Virus record (IMG/VR): IMGVR_UViG_3300046472_000096
Location: 1-44,752 of that record
Direction: 5' to 3' (one strand)
DNA from: a virus
DNA length: 44,752 bases
In this document: one piece after another, positions 29,469-38,211 of the stretch
How the letters are laid out: every line of letters begins with the position of its first letter
Position numbering within the stretch: position 1 is the first letter of the stretch
Notes under the pieces: model-generated
What the model saw: the letters and a program-made list of their open reading frames with translations, nothing else
Told to the model about the DNA's origin: nothing
The model's database searches: none
Made by a program: the position numbers and the translations under genes

Positions 29469-31300
29469 GCTGACGGCAGTGCCCCTCGTCGCTGCTCTCG
29501 TTTGATGATCTTCACAATGTCTGCAGCGTTTCGTTTGTGATCGGCTGGACTACCAGCGCCGTGCGCATTGTAATTCAGATTGACGTCGCCAGATCTGGAA
29601 CCACCCCGCCCGCCCAGTATCGCTTGCTGGATCCCCGTCGACAGCCGCTCGTCGAGGACCATCTCTTTCTTGTGCAGCATGTGCATTCCCGTATTGGGAA
29701 CGATGCCCCCCTGATCGAACGAACCAAACGCAGCGACGCCGGCGAATGCGCCCGCGGCCGCGATCGGTGCGACGATGACGTCAGCTGGGAACGGCAGCGC
29801 TTTCATGACCGACGTGAACGCGTGCGCAGCTGCAGACTTTGCCTGCACCAGTATTCCCTTTTTCTCCAGCTCGATCCCGAGAGCGTGGTACAGGATCTGC
29901 TGCTCAGCCATTCGCGCCAGATTCTGAATTGCATTCGACGCGATTGAATTCCAGCTTTGCTCCAACGACTGTTTGATCGTTTCCTGGCCAGTCACCCAGC
30001 TCATCACATGCTGGTTGAAGTTCGCGTCGATCTGCTTCAGGTAGGTGTTGGCGACTTTCTGCTGCGCTGCGATCTCTGCCTGCTCCATCCGATAGATCTG
30101 GATCTTTCGACGTTCTGCTTCTTCACGCGCCTGAATGTCGCGGGCGATCTCTTCGTTGCGAACCTTGTCGAGCAGCGCGACCAGCTCGTCCTGTTCGTGC
30201 TTCTCTTTCTGCCGTTGGTCGCGATTGTACGCATCGATGATCCGACCCGACTCTTCGACTGCAGCAAAGCCACGTTTCAATCGATCTGCAGTCGCTGCTT
30301 CTTCGTCAGCGTTTACTTTTTGGATCGATGCCAGCAGCTCCTGCTGGTGTTTCAGATTCAGTTCTGCAGTGATCTCGTTGAACCGTTTCTCGATCGCAGC
30401 GCGTTCGTCGGCCGCTTTCTTTGCTTCTTCGATCTGCGCAGTGTTCTCTTCAGCCTTCACCTTGGGTTGGGTCTGCTGCTGGCTCTTTCGAATCGCGAGA
30501 TCGAGGGCGATATTCTTGTCCGTCGTTTTCTGGATCTCAGTCTGCAGCCTCTTCATTTCGTCAGAGGTGCCGGCGATGTGATTCGCGAACAGTCGCATCC
30601 CCGGGTTCAGCAGATCGCGCAGATGAAACCCTGACTGCTCCTCGAGTTCAGACAGTGTTTTCATATCGGCGGCGACTTTGACCTGGCCTGCGTGCAGCTC
30701 GTCGATGTTCTTCTGGGTTTCACTGACTTCGATCTGCAGCGCAGTCTTCTTCTCGTCGGATCCCGTTTTGCCAACAAGGTTCAGTTCCTGCTGGGCGCGG
30801 GCAGTTTCGCGGATCAGATCCAGATACTTTTGATTGATCTCGATCTGGTGTTCGTAGGCCTTCTTCGCAGTTTCGTCCCAGCCTGTGACCGATTCCTCGA
30901 TCTTGCGGAATGCCTCGGGGAGTTCCGCCAGGACCTGAATCAAACCGATGACGGCGACAGCAGAGAATGCAGCAGACAGGGCAGAACCCACAGCGGGCAT
31001 TTCGGCAACAAACCCTTGAACGAATCGCGGGATGTGGACGCCGATCTCTTCACCCAACCCGTGCAGGGCGTGCTTTGCTTCAGTGACAGAGTACTCAGCT
31101 TCTTCAGCTGCAGGGGCGATGCGTGCAAGGCCCCAGCTGATATCGCCCCCCATCTGACGACTGGCTTCCCCAGCTTCTTTGAAATGTCCGGAGATCTGCG
31201 AGGTGTGTTCTTCGACAGCAGCAGATGCCCGCTCCATCGTTGCAGGGATGATATCGCTGCCGTCGACGGCGATCCGAAGTCTAAGCACTCCATCGTTCAC
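29465..31300 (-). CDS. Tape measure protein
   Basis: 611 aa. N-terminal helical region, then a hydrophobic stretch (about 100-125, AVGSALSAAFSAVAVIGLIQ), a long charged coiled coil (about 150-430), and a C-terminal hydrophobic/Gly part (about 500-555). At about 1.5 A per residue it predicts a tail near 90 nm. It follows the two frameshifted chaperone ORFs, as in most siphophages. Confidence 0.85.
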   Translation of the reverse strand: MNDGVLRLRIAVDGSDIIPATMERASAAVEEHTSQISGHFKEAGEASRQMGGDISWGLARIAPAAEEAEYSVTEAKHALHGLGEEIGVHIPRFVQGFVAEMPAVGSALSAAFSAVAVIGLIQVLAELPEAFRKIEESVTGWDETAKKAYEHQIEINQKYLDLIRETARAQQELNLVGKTGSDEKKTALQIEVSETQKNIDELHAGQVKVAADMKTLSELEEQSGFHLRDLLNPGMRLFANHIAGTSDEMKRLQTEIQKTTDKNIALDLAIRKSQQQTQPKVKAEENTAQIEEAKKAADERAAIEKRFNEITAELNLKHQQELLASIQKVNADEEAATADRLKRGFAAVEESGRIIDAYNRDQRQKEKHEQDELVALLDKVRNEEIARDIQAREEAERRKIQIYRMEQAEIAAQQKVANTYLKQIDANFNQHVMSWVTGQETIKQSLEQSWNSIASNAIQNLARMAEQQILYHALGIELEKKGILVQAKSAAAHAFTSVMKALPFPADVIVAPIAAAGAFAGVAAFGSFDQGGIVPNTGMHMLHKKEMVLDERLSTGIQQAILGGRGGSRSGDVNLNYNAHGAGSPADHKRNAADIVKIIKREQRRGALPSA

Positions 31301-31527
31301 TTGGCGTTACTCCTCAGGAAGTTCTTTACTCCATCAGGCAGCTTTTTGAAAGGGACGACTGAGCCCTGCGCGACCATGCGCTGTTCGGTGGGTGTGAGTT
31401 CCGGCTTCGAAATGTTCCCCGTGGAACGTTTTGGTCCCACGATCCCGCTGACGGCAATGTGCACGGGCGGGAATCGGGACCAGTAGCTATCCAGTGACAG
31501 CACGTCAGGGAACTCCATCGCGTTCAC
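31297..31527 (-). CDS. Tail assembly chaperone, T-type frame (made by -1 frameshift)
   Basis: Shown from GTG 31527 (76 aa), but the frame is open from 31617 and its upstream part reads like protein (SFEDWIRDTRCCIVTALGWTFAEVNAMEFP), the usual start of a T domain. It is -1 relative to the ORF at 31554-31892 and shares 31554-31617 with it, in which CGGGGGAAAC (minus, 31612-31603) lies. The main product is thus probably a G-T fusion that holds the tape measure during tail assembly. Independent start at GTG is also possible. Confidence 0.7.
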   Translation of the reverse strand: MNAMEFPDVLSLDSYWSRFPPVHIAVSGIVGPKRSTGNISKPELTPTEQRMVAQGSVVPFKKLPDGVKNFLRSNAK

Positions 31528-31553
31528 TTCCGCGAACGTCCAGCCGAGAGCGG

Positions 31554-31892
31554 TTACGATGCAGCAGCGAGTGTCTCGGATCCAGTCTTCGAAGCTGCCG
31601 TCGTTTCCCCCGCGGTCTTACCAGTCTCTTCGACGGCGGCCAGGCCGCTGAAGGAAAGAATCTCCTTCTGCAGCCAGCCGACGACGATCAGATCGAGTTC
31701 CGGCCGGATCGTTTCATCCGTCCACGGTGTAGGCGGCGCCGCATTGTTCAAGCTGGTGACGATCAGATCGATCGTGCGCTGACGAGCGGTGACACCCTCA
31801 GCAGCTGGCTTTATGAAGTCTTCGCACTGCTGCAGGTTCAGGGGCGCGATCGTGAACTTCTGCCCGTCAAGTTCTACGACTTTCTTTCTCAT
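31554..31892 (-). CDS. Tail assembly chaperone, G-type frame
   Basis: 112 aa. MRKKVVELDGQKFTIAPLNL then QQCEDF and a helical core (RQRTIDLIVTSLNNA, ELDLIVVGWLQKEIL) match tail chaperones of many siphophages; the end is Ala/Ser/Thr/Glu-rich. The stop lies within the second frame, and a G-run at 31607-31611 offers a slip site for a -1 shift. It overlaps the major tail protein stop by 4 bp, and the tape measure gene comes after. Confidence 0.75.
   Translation of the reverse strand: MRKKVVELDGQKFTIAPLNLQQCEDFIKPAAEGVTARQRTIDLIVTSLNNAAPPTPWTDETIRPELDLIVVGWLQKEILSFSGLAAVEETGKTAGETTAASKTGSETLAAAS
31603..31612 (-). promoter_or_regulatory. Candidate -1 ribosomal frameshift site
   Basis: On the minus strand CGGGGGAAAC is read GCG GGG GAA ACG in the G frame. 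A Gly tRNA on GGG can re-pair after slipping back one base, giving GGA AAC in the T frame. The T frame is closed by TAA just upstream (31620-31618) and the G frame ends at 31554, so the shift must occur in this window. It is not a perfect X-XXY-YYZ heptamer. Confidence 0.5.
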
Positions 31893-32863
31893 GCGCTCAC
31901 CTGAAACCAGTCGAAGACAGAACCATCGGGGGCAGCGAAGGCCTCGAATTCGAAGTCGCTGATCAGGTACCCATCGCGCTTCATGGGTGCAGACATTTTC
32001 GACGCGCGGACCCTGTACAGCTTCATGCCGTTGGTGCCCTGATACGGCTGCGACAGGTACAGCTCGAAGACTGGCCCGAACCCTTGGATGTGGTTCTTCA
32101 CAGCCATCGTGCGACCCGCTGCAGAGCTGTAGGTGTAGCTGATCAGCACCAGCGCTGCAGCGTCTGCCGTGTTGAACTTGTAACGGCCGAGCGATTCGCT
32201 GACGGCATACTGCCCCGCTGCTGAGACTGTCGCTGTCTGATAGCTGATCAGCACGACGAAGGCGACGTCGGCTGCAGCGAACGTGTAAAGCCCAGTGGCT
32301 TCGTTGACGGAGTATTCGCCCGTGGCAGGGGACGATGGGACGCGGGTCATCGGTACGCCCAGATGCGTGACGCCGAGATCGCCCAAGAACGTCGCAGTGC
32401 CTGTGACAGTGATCTGAAACGGCGTCGTCGGTACCGTGTGGCTTTCGTCGCTCACCGTCGTCGGGGTCACACGTTCAAACGGCATCCCCGTTGCTTTGTA
32501 GATCACGCCCAAGTCTGCGAGAAAGTCGTCCGAGTTCGTCACATACAATTCGAACGGCGTCGCCGGCACGGTCTGCTCTTCGCGGTCTGCGATGATCTCG
32601 ATCCCCGAGCTGATCTCGTCGGCGTAAAACAGATTGTTGTAGGTGTCGATCTCGATGCGGCCGAAAGCAGCTTTCCCTTTGATCGTCATGTCGCTCGGTG
32701 CGACGTCTTCAGGGAATTTGTTCTGGCCGCGCAGCTCGACCAGCTTCTGATCCATGTCGAGACTGACGTCCTGAATGACGCCGAACTGCACTGGCGTCGA
32801 CGGGGTTGCAAGGTTGCCGGAGATCGGGCGCCCGAAGAGTCCACCGATACCAAATTGAAACAT
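31889..32863 (-). CDS. Major tail protein with internal duplications
   Basis: 324 aa. N-terminal and C-terminal parts (VSLDMDQKLVELRGQNKFPE; GYLISDFEFEAFAAPDGSVF) fit tail tube subunits. The centre holds two duplicated segments: about 97-132 and 142-174 (both TVPxTPF, FLxDLGV), and 182-208 and 217-243 (GxYxVxExxGxYxFxxADxAxxVLISY). These probably form an exposed add-on domain on the tube. It precedes the chaperones. Confidence 0.8.
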   Translation of the reverse strand: MFQFGIGGLFGRPISGNLATPSTPVQFGVIQDVSLDMDQKLVELRGQNKFPEDVAPSDMTIKGKAAFGRIEIDTYNNLFYADEISSGIEIIADREEQTVPATPFELYVTNSDDFLADLGVIYKATGMPFERVTPTTVSDESHTVPTTPFQITVTGTATFLGDLGVTHLGVPMTRVPSSPATGEYSVNEATGLYTFAAADVAFVVLISYQTATVSAAGQYAVSESLGRYKFNTADAAALVLISYTYSSAAGRTMAVKNHIQGFGPVFELYLSQPYQGTNGMKLYRVRASKMSAPMKRDGYLISDFEFEAFAAPDGSVFDWFQVSA

Positions 32864-32877
32864 GAGAACCTCCTAAT

Positions 32878-33321
32878 CTAAATTCCAGTCAGCGCACGGA
32901 TCGGAATCTCCAGCGCACATTGCGGATCCAATATACCTGAACCCATCGGGACTTCCCCTTCGATCCAGGCGTTTTCAACAAGGCCACCCAAAGTCTGTTT
33001 GTACCCTTTCGGCTGCTGCTGCAGCGCGTCGTTCACTGCTTTCATGCAGCGATTCAGCAGCGTCTGCGGCGGCGTCGTGCTGCCCTCGTCCGCTCTTGTG
33101 TACACCAAAACCATATAGTGCAGAACATATTTCGAAGGACCGAAGAGCTGATCCTGCGTGATCGTGAACCCAAGGGGCGCGAGAAACAGGGCGGGCTGCC
33201 CCTCGTTGCCAACCTGCGACCACGTGCGCGGCCGTCGACTGACAGTCTTGAACCCAAGGCCTTTGACGTTCGTCTCGATCAGCGTGAAGAGTGCGACTTC
33301 GATCGCTTCAGGATCAAACAT
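32878..33321 (-). CDS. Putative tail terminator protein
   Basis: 147 aa. FTLIETNVKGLGFKTVSRRP then QPALFLAPLG, a central YVLHYMVLVYTRAD strand pair and NAWIEGEVPMGSG. This alpha/beta plan and the position between the HK97 gp10-like and major tail genes fit a tail terminator (lambda gpU-like), which caps the tube and joins it to the head. Confidence 0.65.
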   Translation of the reverse strand: MFDPEAIEVALFTLIETNVKGLGFKTVSRRPRTWSQVGNEGQPALFLAPLGFTITQDQLFGPSKYVLHYMVLVYTRADEGSTTPPQTLLNRCMKAVNDALQQQPKGYKQTLGGLVENAWIEGEVPMGSGILDPQCALEIPIRALTGI

Positions 33322-33805
33322 TGCCCTGTGCCCCCTCGTTCATGGCTTGCTGCAGACCGATAGCGATCGATTCGCGCTGATCGTCGAGACTGGATCGCAT
33401 GAAGCTGCGCATCGGCAGCGGCGGGTGCAGCACGCGCTTTGCGAAGATCACGCGGCCCCCGATAACGAATCGAAGCGCTTTCCTGTTTGTCGGAACGATC
33501 GTGTAGGCGCGGTCTCCGCCGTATTCATGAATCGCACCATACCATGCCGGACCACCCCCGCCGAGGACTTCAGCGAAGAGGGTCGTCGACTGCACTGATG
33601 CTGGGATCAAACGAATCGAAGCTGAGAGTTTTCCGCTGCGGTGCTTTAAGACCTGGCCCTGCAGTTTGTCTGCGACGATGTGCGCCTGCAGCTTCGCGCC
33701 CAGAACGTTCATGCGATTGACGAGGATCTGAAGAACCTTGGGCCCCTTTGCCAGAAGAGCGGCCGCTGCTTCTCGATCTGTCCCATCGAAGGTTGCTTCA
33801 AACAA
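33314..33805 (-). CDS. HK97 gp10-like neck/tail completion protein
   Basis: 163 aa. N-terminal helices (AAALLAKGPKVLQILVNRMNVL), then HRSGKLSASIRL, PAWYGAIHEYGGD and HPPLPMRSFMRSSL, which are the conserved features of the HK97 gp10 family. It overlaps the connector gene and the tail terminator by 8 bp each, a standard neck order. Confidence 0.85.
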   Translation of the reverse strand: MFEATFDGTDREAAAALLAKGPKVLQILVNRMNVLGAKLQAHIVADKLQGQVLKHRSGKLSASIRLIPASVQSTTLFAEVLGGGGPAWYGAIHEYGGDRAYTIVPTNRKALRFVIGGRVIFAKRVLHPPLPMRSFMRSSLDDQRESIAIGLQQAMNEGAQGNV

Positions 33806-34424
33806 TGGCAGCCCTCGAATAATTGTTCATGACGCTGACCACGTCGGGCGGCAGCTCCCAGTCTCTGAACGTGATCGTGCCCGCCCCTGCTGCCATCGCC
33901 TGGCTGGATTGATCGATCCACTGTCGCCGCTTGTAGTTCACAGCGACCATGACTGTCGCTTTGTCTGCGATATCGAACGGGGTCTGATCGAACCCTGCCA
34001 TCGCGACGACGTGAATGTTCGACTGTCCACGGGTGAACCCACCATAACTGGCGCGAGTGCTGCCACCACTGCGAATCGAGATCGACTTCTTTGACGAGTC
34101 GATGAACCACCCGCGCACGCCGAACGTGGTCGACTCTGCGATCGGCACGCCGTTGACCTCGAGGAGCGTGATCGATTTCAGCGGGGTGTCTCTGCTGAAG
34201 AGTCGGGCGTTCCCGTTGCCGTCGTACCACTGATCCGAAACGACAGGGGTGACGAGGGGCGAGACGCCGGCGACGGCATTCTTTCCAGTCTTCCAGAGCC
34301 AATAAAAACTTGCGCTGGTGATGCAGCGCTGGATCTGCAGCTTCTCGTCGTCTGAAACATTGTTGGATCCCAGATAGCCGATGACTGCTGCGACAGTGGT
34401 GAGGTCGATCTTCGCTGTACTCAT
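33798..34424 (-). CDS. Putative head-tail connector (adaptor) protein
   Basis: 208 aa from ATG 34424 (the frame is open to 34514, into the next gene). Starts with a helical bundle as in gp6-type adaptors (LTTVAAVIGYLGSNNVSDDE, KLQIQRCITSASFYWLW), then a beta part (VTPVVSDQWYDGNGN) and a C-terminal helix (ATVMVAVNYKRRQWID). Adaptors sit below the portal ring. Confidence 0.7.
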   Translation of the reverse strand: MSTAKIDLTTVAAVIGYLGSNNVSDDEKLQIQRCITSASFYWLWKTGKNAVAGVSPLVTPVVSDQWYDGNGNARLFSRDTPLKSITLLEVNGVPIAESTTFGVRGWFIDSSKKSISIRSGGSTRASYGGFTRGQSNIHVVAMAGFDQTPFDIADKATVMVAVNYKRRQWIDQSSQAMAAGAGTITFRDWELPPDVVSVMNNYSRAAIV

Positions 34425-34449
34425 GGCGCTGAATAATACTCCCTTTTCA

Positions 34450-36450
34450 TCAGAGATTGACCACTGCGAAACTGACGATGCTGTCGGTGTCGATCGTGAT
34501 CGCAGACACGTCACCGATCAGCGTGTAGACGGCATTGTCTGGATCCGAGTCTGGAAAATGGACGTGATATGCAGCAGCGTACCCGTTTGTGGGATCCAGC
34601 CGATCGGCCTGGAACAAGATGTAATACATCGACGCGCCTGACAGCGTCGCGCTGGTGACACGCGCCGCGAACTCGATCGTCTGCGATGGCTGCGTCATGC
34701 CGATGCCTGCACCGAACGCGCCGAGCGTCGCCTGTATCGACTGGGTGACCATGTTCGAGGGGCAGCTGGTGGGTGTCGCCAGTGCTGCCTGTGTCGAGGC
34801 GGCTGCATTGTCCCAGTCTTGAAACTGATCGCTGACAATGTGGAACGGCGCATCAGTGGATCCGATCTGATCGAAATTGTAGTTCGCGCCCAGATCGTCA
34901 GAGTCTGCCCTGCTGAAATTGTCCGCGAAGTGGTACGCATCGCCCTCAATGATCAGCGTGCCCCAGCTGGCGATATCAGCGGGATTGACGACGCCCTGCG
35001 ATCCCTGATTGGTCAGACCTGCGCGGCCGCTACTGATCCACGTGGGATCTGTCGACGCGATATCTGCAGAGAACACAGTCACGCCATCGACTCGTATATA
35101 CAAGCGCGCACTGACGACGTCAGCGCAGTCACCGATTAAGAACCCGCCGCCCTCGTCGACCTGATTGATCGCGACGAAACGGTTCTGAGTGTCGAACGAT
35201 CCGACGAAGTCGAAGCGGAACGGTGGGCCAGGCGGCACGGGCAGCGCGTCGACGATCAGCGTCAGCCCGTCGACAGAGTGCATCGCGCACCCGTTGTTTC
35301 CGCTCAGAATGCTGCCGGTACCGACGAACGCGAACATCTGCATCGTCGGGGACCAGCCCACTGACGCGAGGCTGTAGTCGTTGGCTGGGAACGCAGGACT
35401 GGATCCCAATGTCCAGCTGAACCCGTCAGACGATCGCATCGTTCGATTGTCGACCCCTGATCGTGTCGTCGAACAGGCGACGAGCAGATTCAGCGTGTCA
35501 GAGTAAGCGACACCCGTCCAGACGTGGGTCGAGTCGGGCGTCGTTTGAATTGTGAATGCGGCGCCGTCTGTCGACGTCATCACCAGCCCTTGGGTACCCA
35601 CGACGACGAACATGCCCGTCGCACTCAGGAGGCCAGGCGGTACCCAGATGACCTGCCTGCAGCTCTGCGTCGTCACTGACGTCGTGATCGGAGTCCAGTT
35701 CACGCCATCAGGTGAGCTGTAGAGACAGACTGCAGTCGACGTCGATCGCGACGCGACAGCCAGCCCGAGGGTCGGGGACCATGCGACTGAATTGAACGTC
35801 GGCGTCCCACTGACAGGGCTGTTCTCTGTCCAGCTGATGCCATTGGCTGACGTGCGCGTTCGTCCGACCTGGCCCACGCCAATGAAGTAACCGAGAGACG
35901 GCGCCCATGCGATGCCGGGGGTCGCGCCGTTGGTGGCGCTGGTGTGCTGCGTCCACGTCAGACCATCTGTCGAGGTCGCTGTATTGTTCGCATTGCCACC
36001 AGCGACCATGATGCCCAGATCGGGCGAGAAGCAGAGCGTGTGGAATGACTGGCTGCCCAGAGTGTTGTCGTAGTCCCAGCTGACGTCATCGCAGCCCGTG
36101 ACAGGGGGTGGGATCGGGATCACATCGCCAAAGATGGTCTGCAGCCGATATCCATTTTCGCAGCACATGAATGCCGGCACCAGATTGTTGAAGAGAACCC
36201 CGGGGTCTGCGAATGCCTGATGACCTTCGAGAAGAACGCTGGTGTCCTGAAGAACGATGGGTGAGCCCGTGTGACCTGTTCCCGCGCGGCCGCTCAGCGT
36301 GACGTTCGCATCACCCGTGATCGACGGGGATCCGGGGCTGCCCGTTCCCGCAACTCCGGTGGGAGTTACATTCGCGGATCCCGTTTCGCTGGGTGACCCG
36401 GGTGAACCCGTCGCTGCGACGCCTGTGAGATTGACGCTAACGTCAGCCAT
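34450..36450 (-). CDS. Appendage protein: VxLTG repeats plus beta-propeller
   Basis: 666 aa. Residues 1-70 hold three or four copies of an about 20-residue repeat (VNLTGVAATGSPGS and variants). Residues about 125-400 contain BNR/sialidase-like blades (STDGLTWTQ, TSANGISWTE, SSPDGVNWTP, STDGAAFTIQ, SSDGFSWTL), which suggests a propeller that binds or cuts glycans. Residues about 490-666 start FSRADSDDLGANY and resemble the first domain of the neighbour at 36451-37668. It lies between capsid and connector genes, so it may be a head or neck appendage rather than a tail fibre. Confidence 0.7.
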   Translation of the reverse strand: MADVSVNLTGVAATGSPGSPSETGSANVTPTGVAGTGSPGSPSITGDANVTLSGRAGTGHTGSPIVLQDTSVLLEGHQAFADPGVLFNNLVPAFMCCENGYRLQTIFGDVIPIPPPVTGCDDVSWDYDNTLGSQSFHTLCFSPDLGIMVAGGNANNTATSTDGLTWTQHTSATNGATPGIAWAPSLGYFIGVGQVGRTRTSANGISWTENSPVSGTPTFNSVAWSPTLGLAVASRSTSTAVCLYSSPDGVNWTPITTSVTTQSCRQVIWVPPGLLSATGMFVVVGTQGLVMTSTDGAAFTIQTTPDSTHVWTGVAYSDTLNLLVACSTTRSGVDNRTMRSSDGFSWTLGSSPAFPANDYSLASVGWSPTMQMFAFVGTGSILSGNNGCAMHSVDGLTLIVDALPVPPGPPFRFDFVGSFDTQNRFVAINQVDEGGGFLIGDCADVVSARLYIRVDGVTVFSADIASTDPTWISSGRAGLTNQGSQGVVNPADIASWGTLIIEGDAYHFADNFSRADSDDLGANYNFDQIGSTDAPFHIVSDQFQDWDNAAASTQAALATPTSCPSNMVTQSIQATLGAFGAGIGMTQPSQTIEFAARVTSATLSGASMYYILFQADRLDPTNGYAAAYHVHFPDSDPDNAVYTLIGDVSAITIDTDSIVSFAVVNL

Positions 36451-37668
36451 TTAGTGAACACTCCCAGAGCCCCCGGATTCTGGAATCACTTCCCCAGAGG
36501 CCCCGCATTCTGGGACCACTTCGCCGCTGGCTGAGAATTCCAGCAGCACATGTCCGGAGGCATGTAGCGGTCGAGTGTACTTCGGGCCTGCGACAACGTC
36601 ACCCGCAAAGCTGACAGCTGCCACTCCCTCGAGGTCGACGTCGATATCGCTGAAGACGTCCAGATCGCCAGCAGCTGAAGCTGCTTCGATTCCCTCGAGG
36701 TCGACTTCGACATCCTGTTCGACTTGCAGGTCCCCGGGTGATGCGATCCCGGCCTGGCCGATCAGCGCGATCATTGCATCGCCCTCTTCAATCAGGAACC
36801 CCGGCGAACTTACGGCGCCGATTCCTGTGAGCGTGACGCTGACACTCGCATTGATCGAGAGCGATCCCGCTGCGCCGGTACCGGCGACACCCGTCAGCGT
36901 GAGGGTCGACGATCCCGTGATCGTGGGAGATCCAGCAGCACCTGTCGCTGCGACCCCAGTCGGCACAGGGTTTGCAGACGTCTGCACTGTGATCGATCCC
37001 GGCGAACCCGTGGCAGCCACGCCCGTGACATTGACCGTGACGTCGACGACGTCGGGCAGAATGTCCCCTCCGGACGCATCGTCCCATGTCGTCGTGTGCG
37101 CCTGGTTCGTCGTGAAGTTCGTGATGAAGGGATTGACGAAACCAGCTTTCCCCGATGCGATCGCTGAATCTGTCGCGCTGGCGAATGCGGCGCCGTTCTT
37201 CAGGCACGTGATCGATGTGCCGTTCGCACGCAGCTCCAGAATATCGTTGGCGGTGACAGTCAGTCCCGTCTGCAGGTTCGTGATGTTCGTCGGCGGGCCC
37301 GTGTTCAGATTCGAATTGACCAGCTTGACCAGACGCGCCCCAGAGCCACCGCTATTGGCTGGGAACAGGGCGTACCCCGTGAAGCTCGTCAGCGTCCCAG
37401 ATCCGCGCACGCAGATTCCATTGCTGGCGAGGTTCGATCCGTCGTTGTCGGAATACGTCAGGAACTTCGCCTTCATGTACTGGTTGTTGTTGAACGTCTC
37501 AGTGCGAAGAACGAACCCATCGCGAGGGGCGCTGGTACCGCCCTGCTGGAAGTAGGCGTTTGAAATGATCTGCACCGATCCCGCTGTAGCGACGGTCTGC
37601 GACCAGCCTGTCCCTATCGTGTTGGAATTGGCGCGATTGAAGTCGTCAGTGAAGAGCTGGGAATTCAC
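36451..37668 (-). CDS. Appendage protein: jelly-roll-like domain plus VxLTG repeats
   Basis: 405 aa. Residues about 6-195 begin DDFNRANSNTIGTGW and look like a concanavalin/LamG-type beta sandwich. Residues about 205-350 are tandem repeats of the type VxLTGVAATGxxGSx, the same as in the next gene; later copies drift to VDLEGIEAASAAG. The end is a Gly/Ser/Glu repeat (SGEVVPECGASGEVIPESG). It abuts the next gene directly (ATG after TAA). Confidence 0.65.
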   Translation of the reverse strand: MNSQLFTDDFNRANSNTIGTGWSQTVATAGSVQIISNAYFQQGGTSAPRDGFVLRTETFNNNQYMKAKFLTYSDNDGSNLASNGICVRGSGTLTSFTGYALFPANSGGSGARLVKLVNSNLNTGPPTNITNLQTGLTVTANDILELRANGTSITCLKNGAAFASATDSAIASGKAGFVNPFITNFTTNQAHTTTWDDASGGDILPDVVDVTVNVTGVAATGSPGSITVQTSANPVPTGVAATGAAGSPTITGSSTLTLTGVAGTGAAGSLSINASVSVTLTGIGAVSSPGFLIEEGDAMIALIGQAGIASPGDLQVEQDVEVDLEGIEAASAAGDLDVFSDIDVDLEGVAAVSFAGDVVAGPKYTRPLHASGHVLLEFSASGEVVPECGASGEVIPESGGSGSVH

Positions 37669-38006
37669 GCTGCTCTTTCTTCGACGATCGCGGGAATCTC
37701 CCAGTGCCCGAGGACCTGGAACGATCGCACAGCGTCGACGACCAGAACAAAGTCGCCCCCGATTTCAGGGTCGAACGTGCCGGGGATGTCGGCTTCATAG
37801 ATGCCGTCAGAATCAGTCACGTATTCGAGGGTGACATTGTCGAAGTCAGTAACCGGTGTGCCGGGGTCGATATCGGGGATGCTGATCGATCGCCCTGAGT
37901 AGAGCGTGGCTGTCACTGCTGTCGCATCATTGACGGGCTGCCCGTCTGCGTCAGTCAGCACCCAGCGAAACGTGAACGGGTTCAGGGCTGGAAATGTAAA
38001 GCTCAT
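37665..38006 (-). CDS. Ig-like virion protein
   Basis: 113 aa. Beta-rich: FTFRWVLTDADGQPVNDA, ATLYSGRSISIPDI, DGIYEADIPG, DFVLVVDAVR. This resembles the Ig-like N-domain of phage baseplate/appendage proteins, with the DSDGIYEA turn typical of them. It overlaps the gene after it by 4 bp. Probably part of the same surface appendage. Confidence 0.6.
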   Translation of the reverse strand: MSFTFPALNPFTFRWVLTDADGQPVNDATAVTATLYSGRSISIPDIDPGTPVTDFDNVTLEYVTDSDGIYEADIPGTFDPEIGGDFVLVVDAVRSFQVLGHWEIPAIVEERAA

Positions 38007-38015
38007 CAGTGCACC

Positions 38016-38210
38016 TCATCGCGGGGGTGGCGGCGGGATCATCATCGCGGGCGTGCCGATCTTCAGCGGCCGCGGCAGCGCTTTCAATCGTCCGGGGCTG
38101 GCTTTGCTCTCGACCCCAGACAACGAAACGCTGGCCCCCGCGGTAGGGGCCAGCGATCCAGAGTGGGACGTTCCAGCGACACCCGTCAGATTGACGGTGA
38201 CGTCAGCCAT
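38016..38210 (-). CDS. Small protein with the VxLTG repeat
   Basis: 64 aa. The first 40 residues (MADVTVNLTGVAG, SVSLSGVESKASPG) are two copies of the repeat seen in the two large appendage genes, and the start MADV-VNLTGVA matches that of 34450-36450. The C-terminus is basic and then Pro-rich (MIPPPPPR). It may be a small peg or a remnant of a larger repeat protein. Confidence 0.55.
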   Translation of the reverse strand: MADVTVNLTGVAGTSHSGSLAPTAGASVSLSGVESKASPGRLKALPRPLKIGTPAMMIPPPPPR

Positions 38211-38211
38211 C

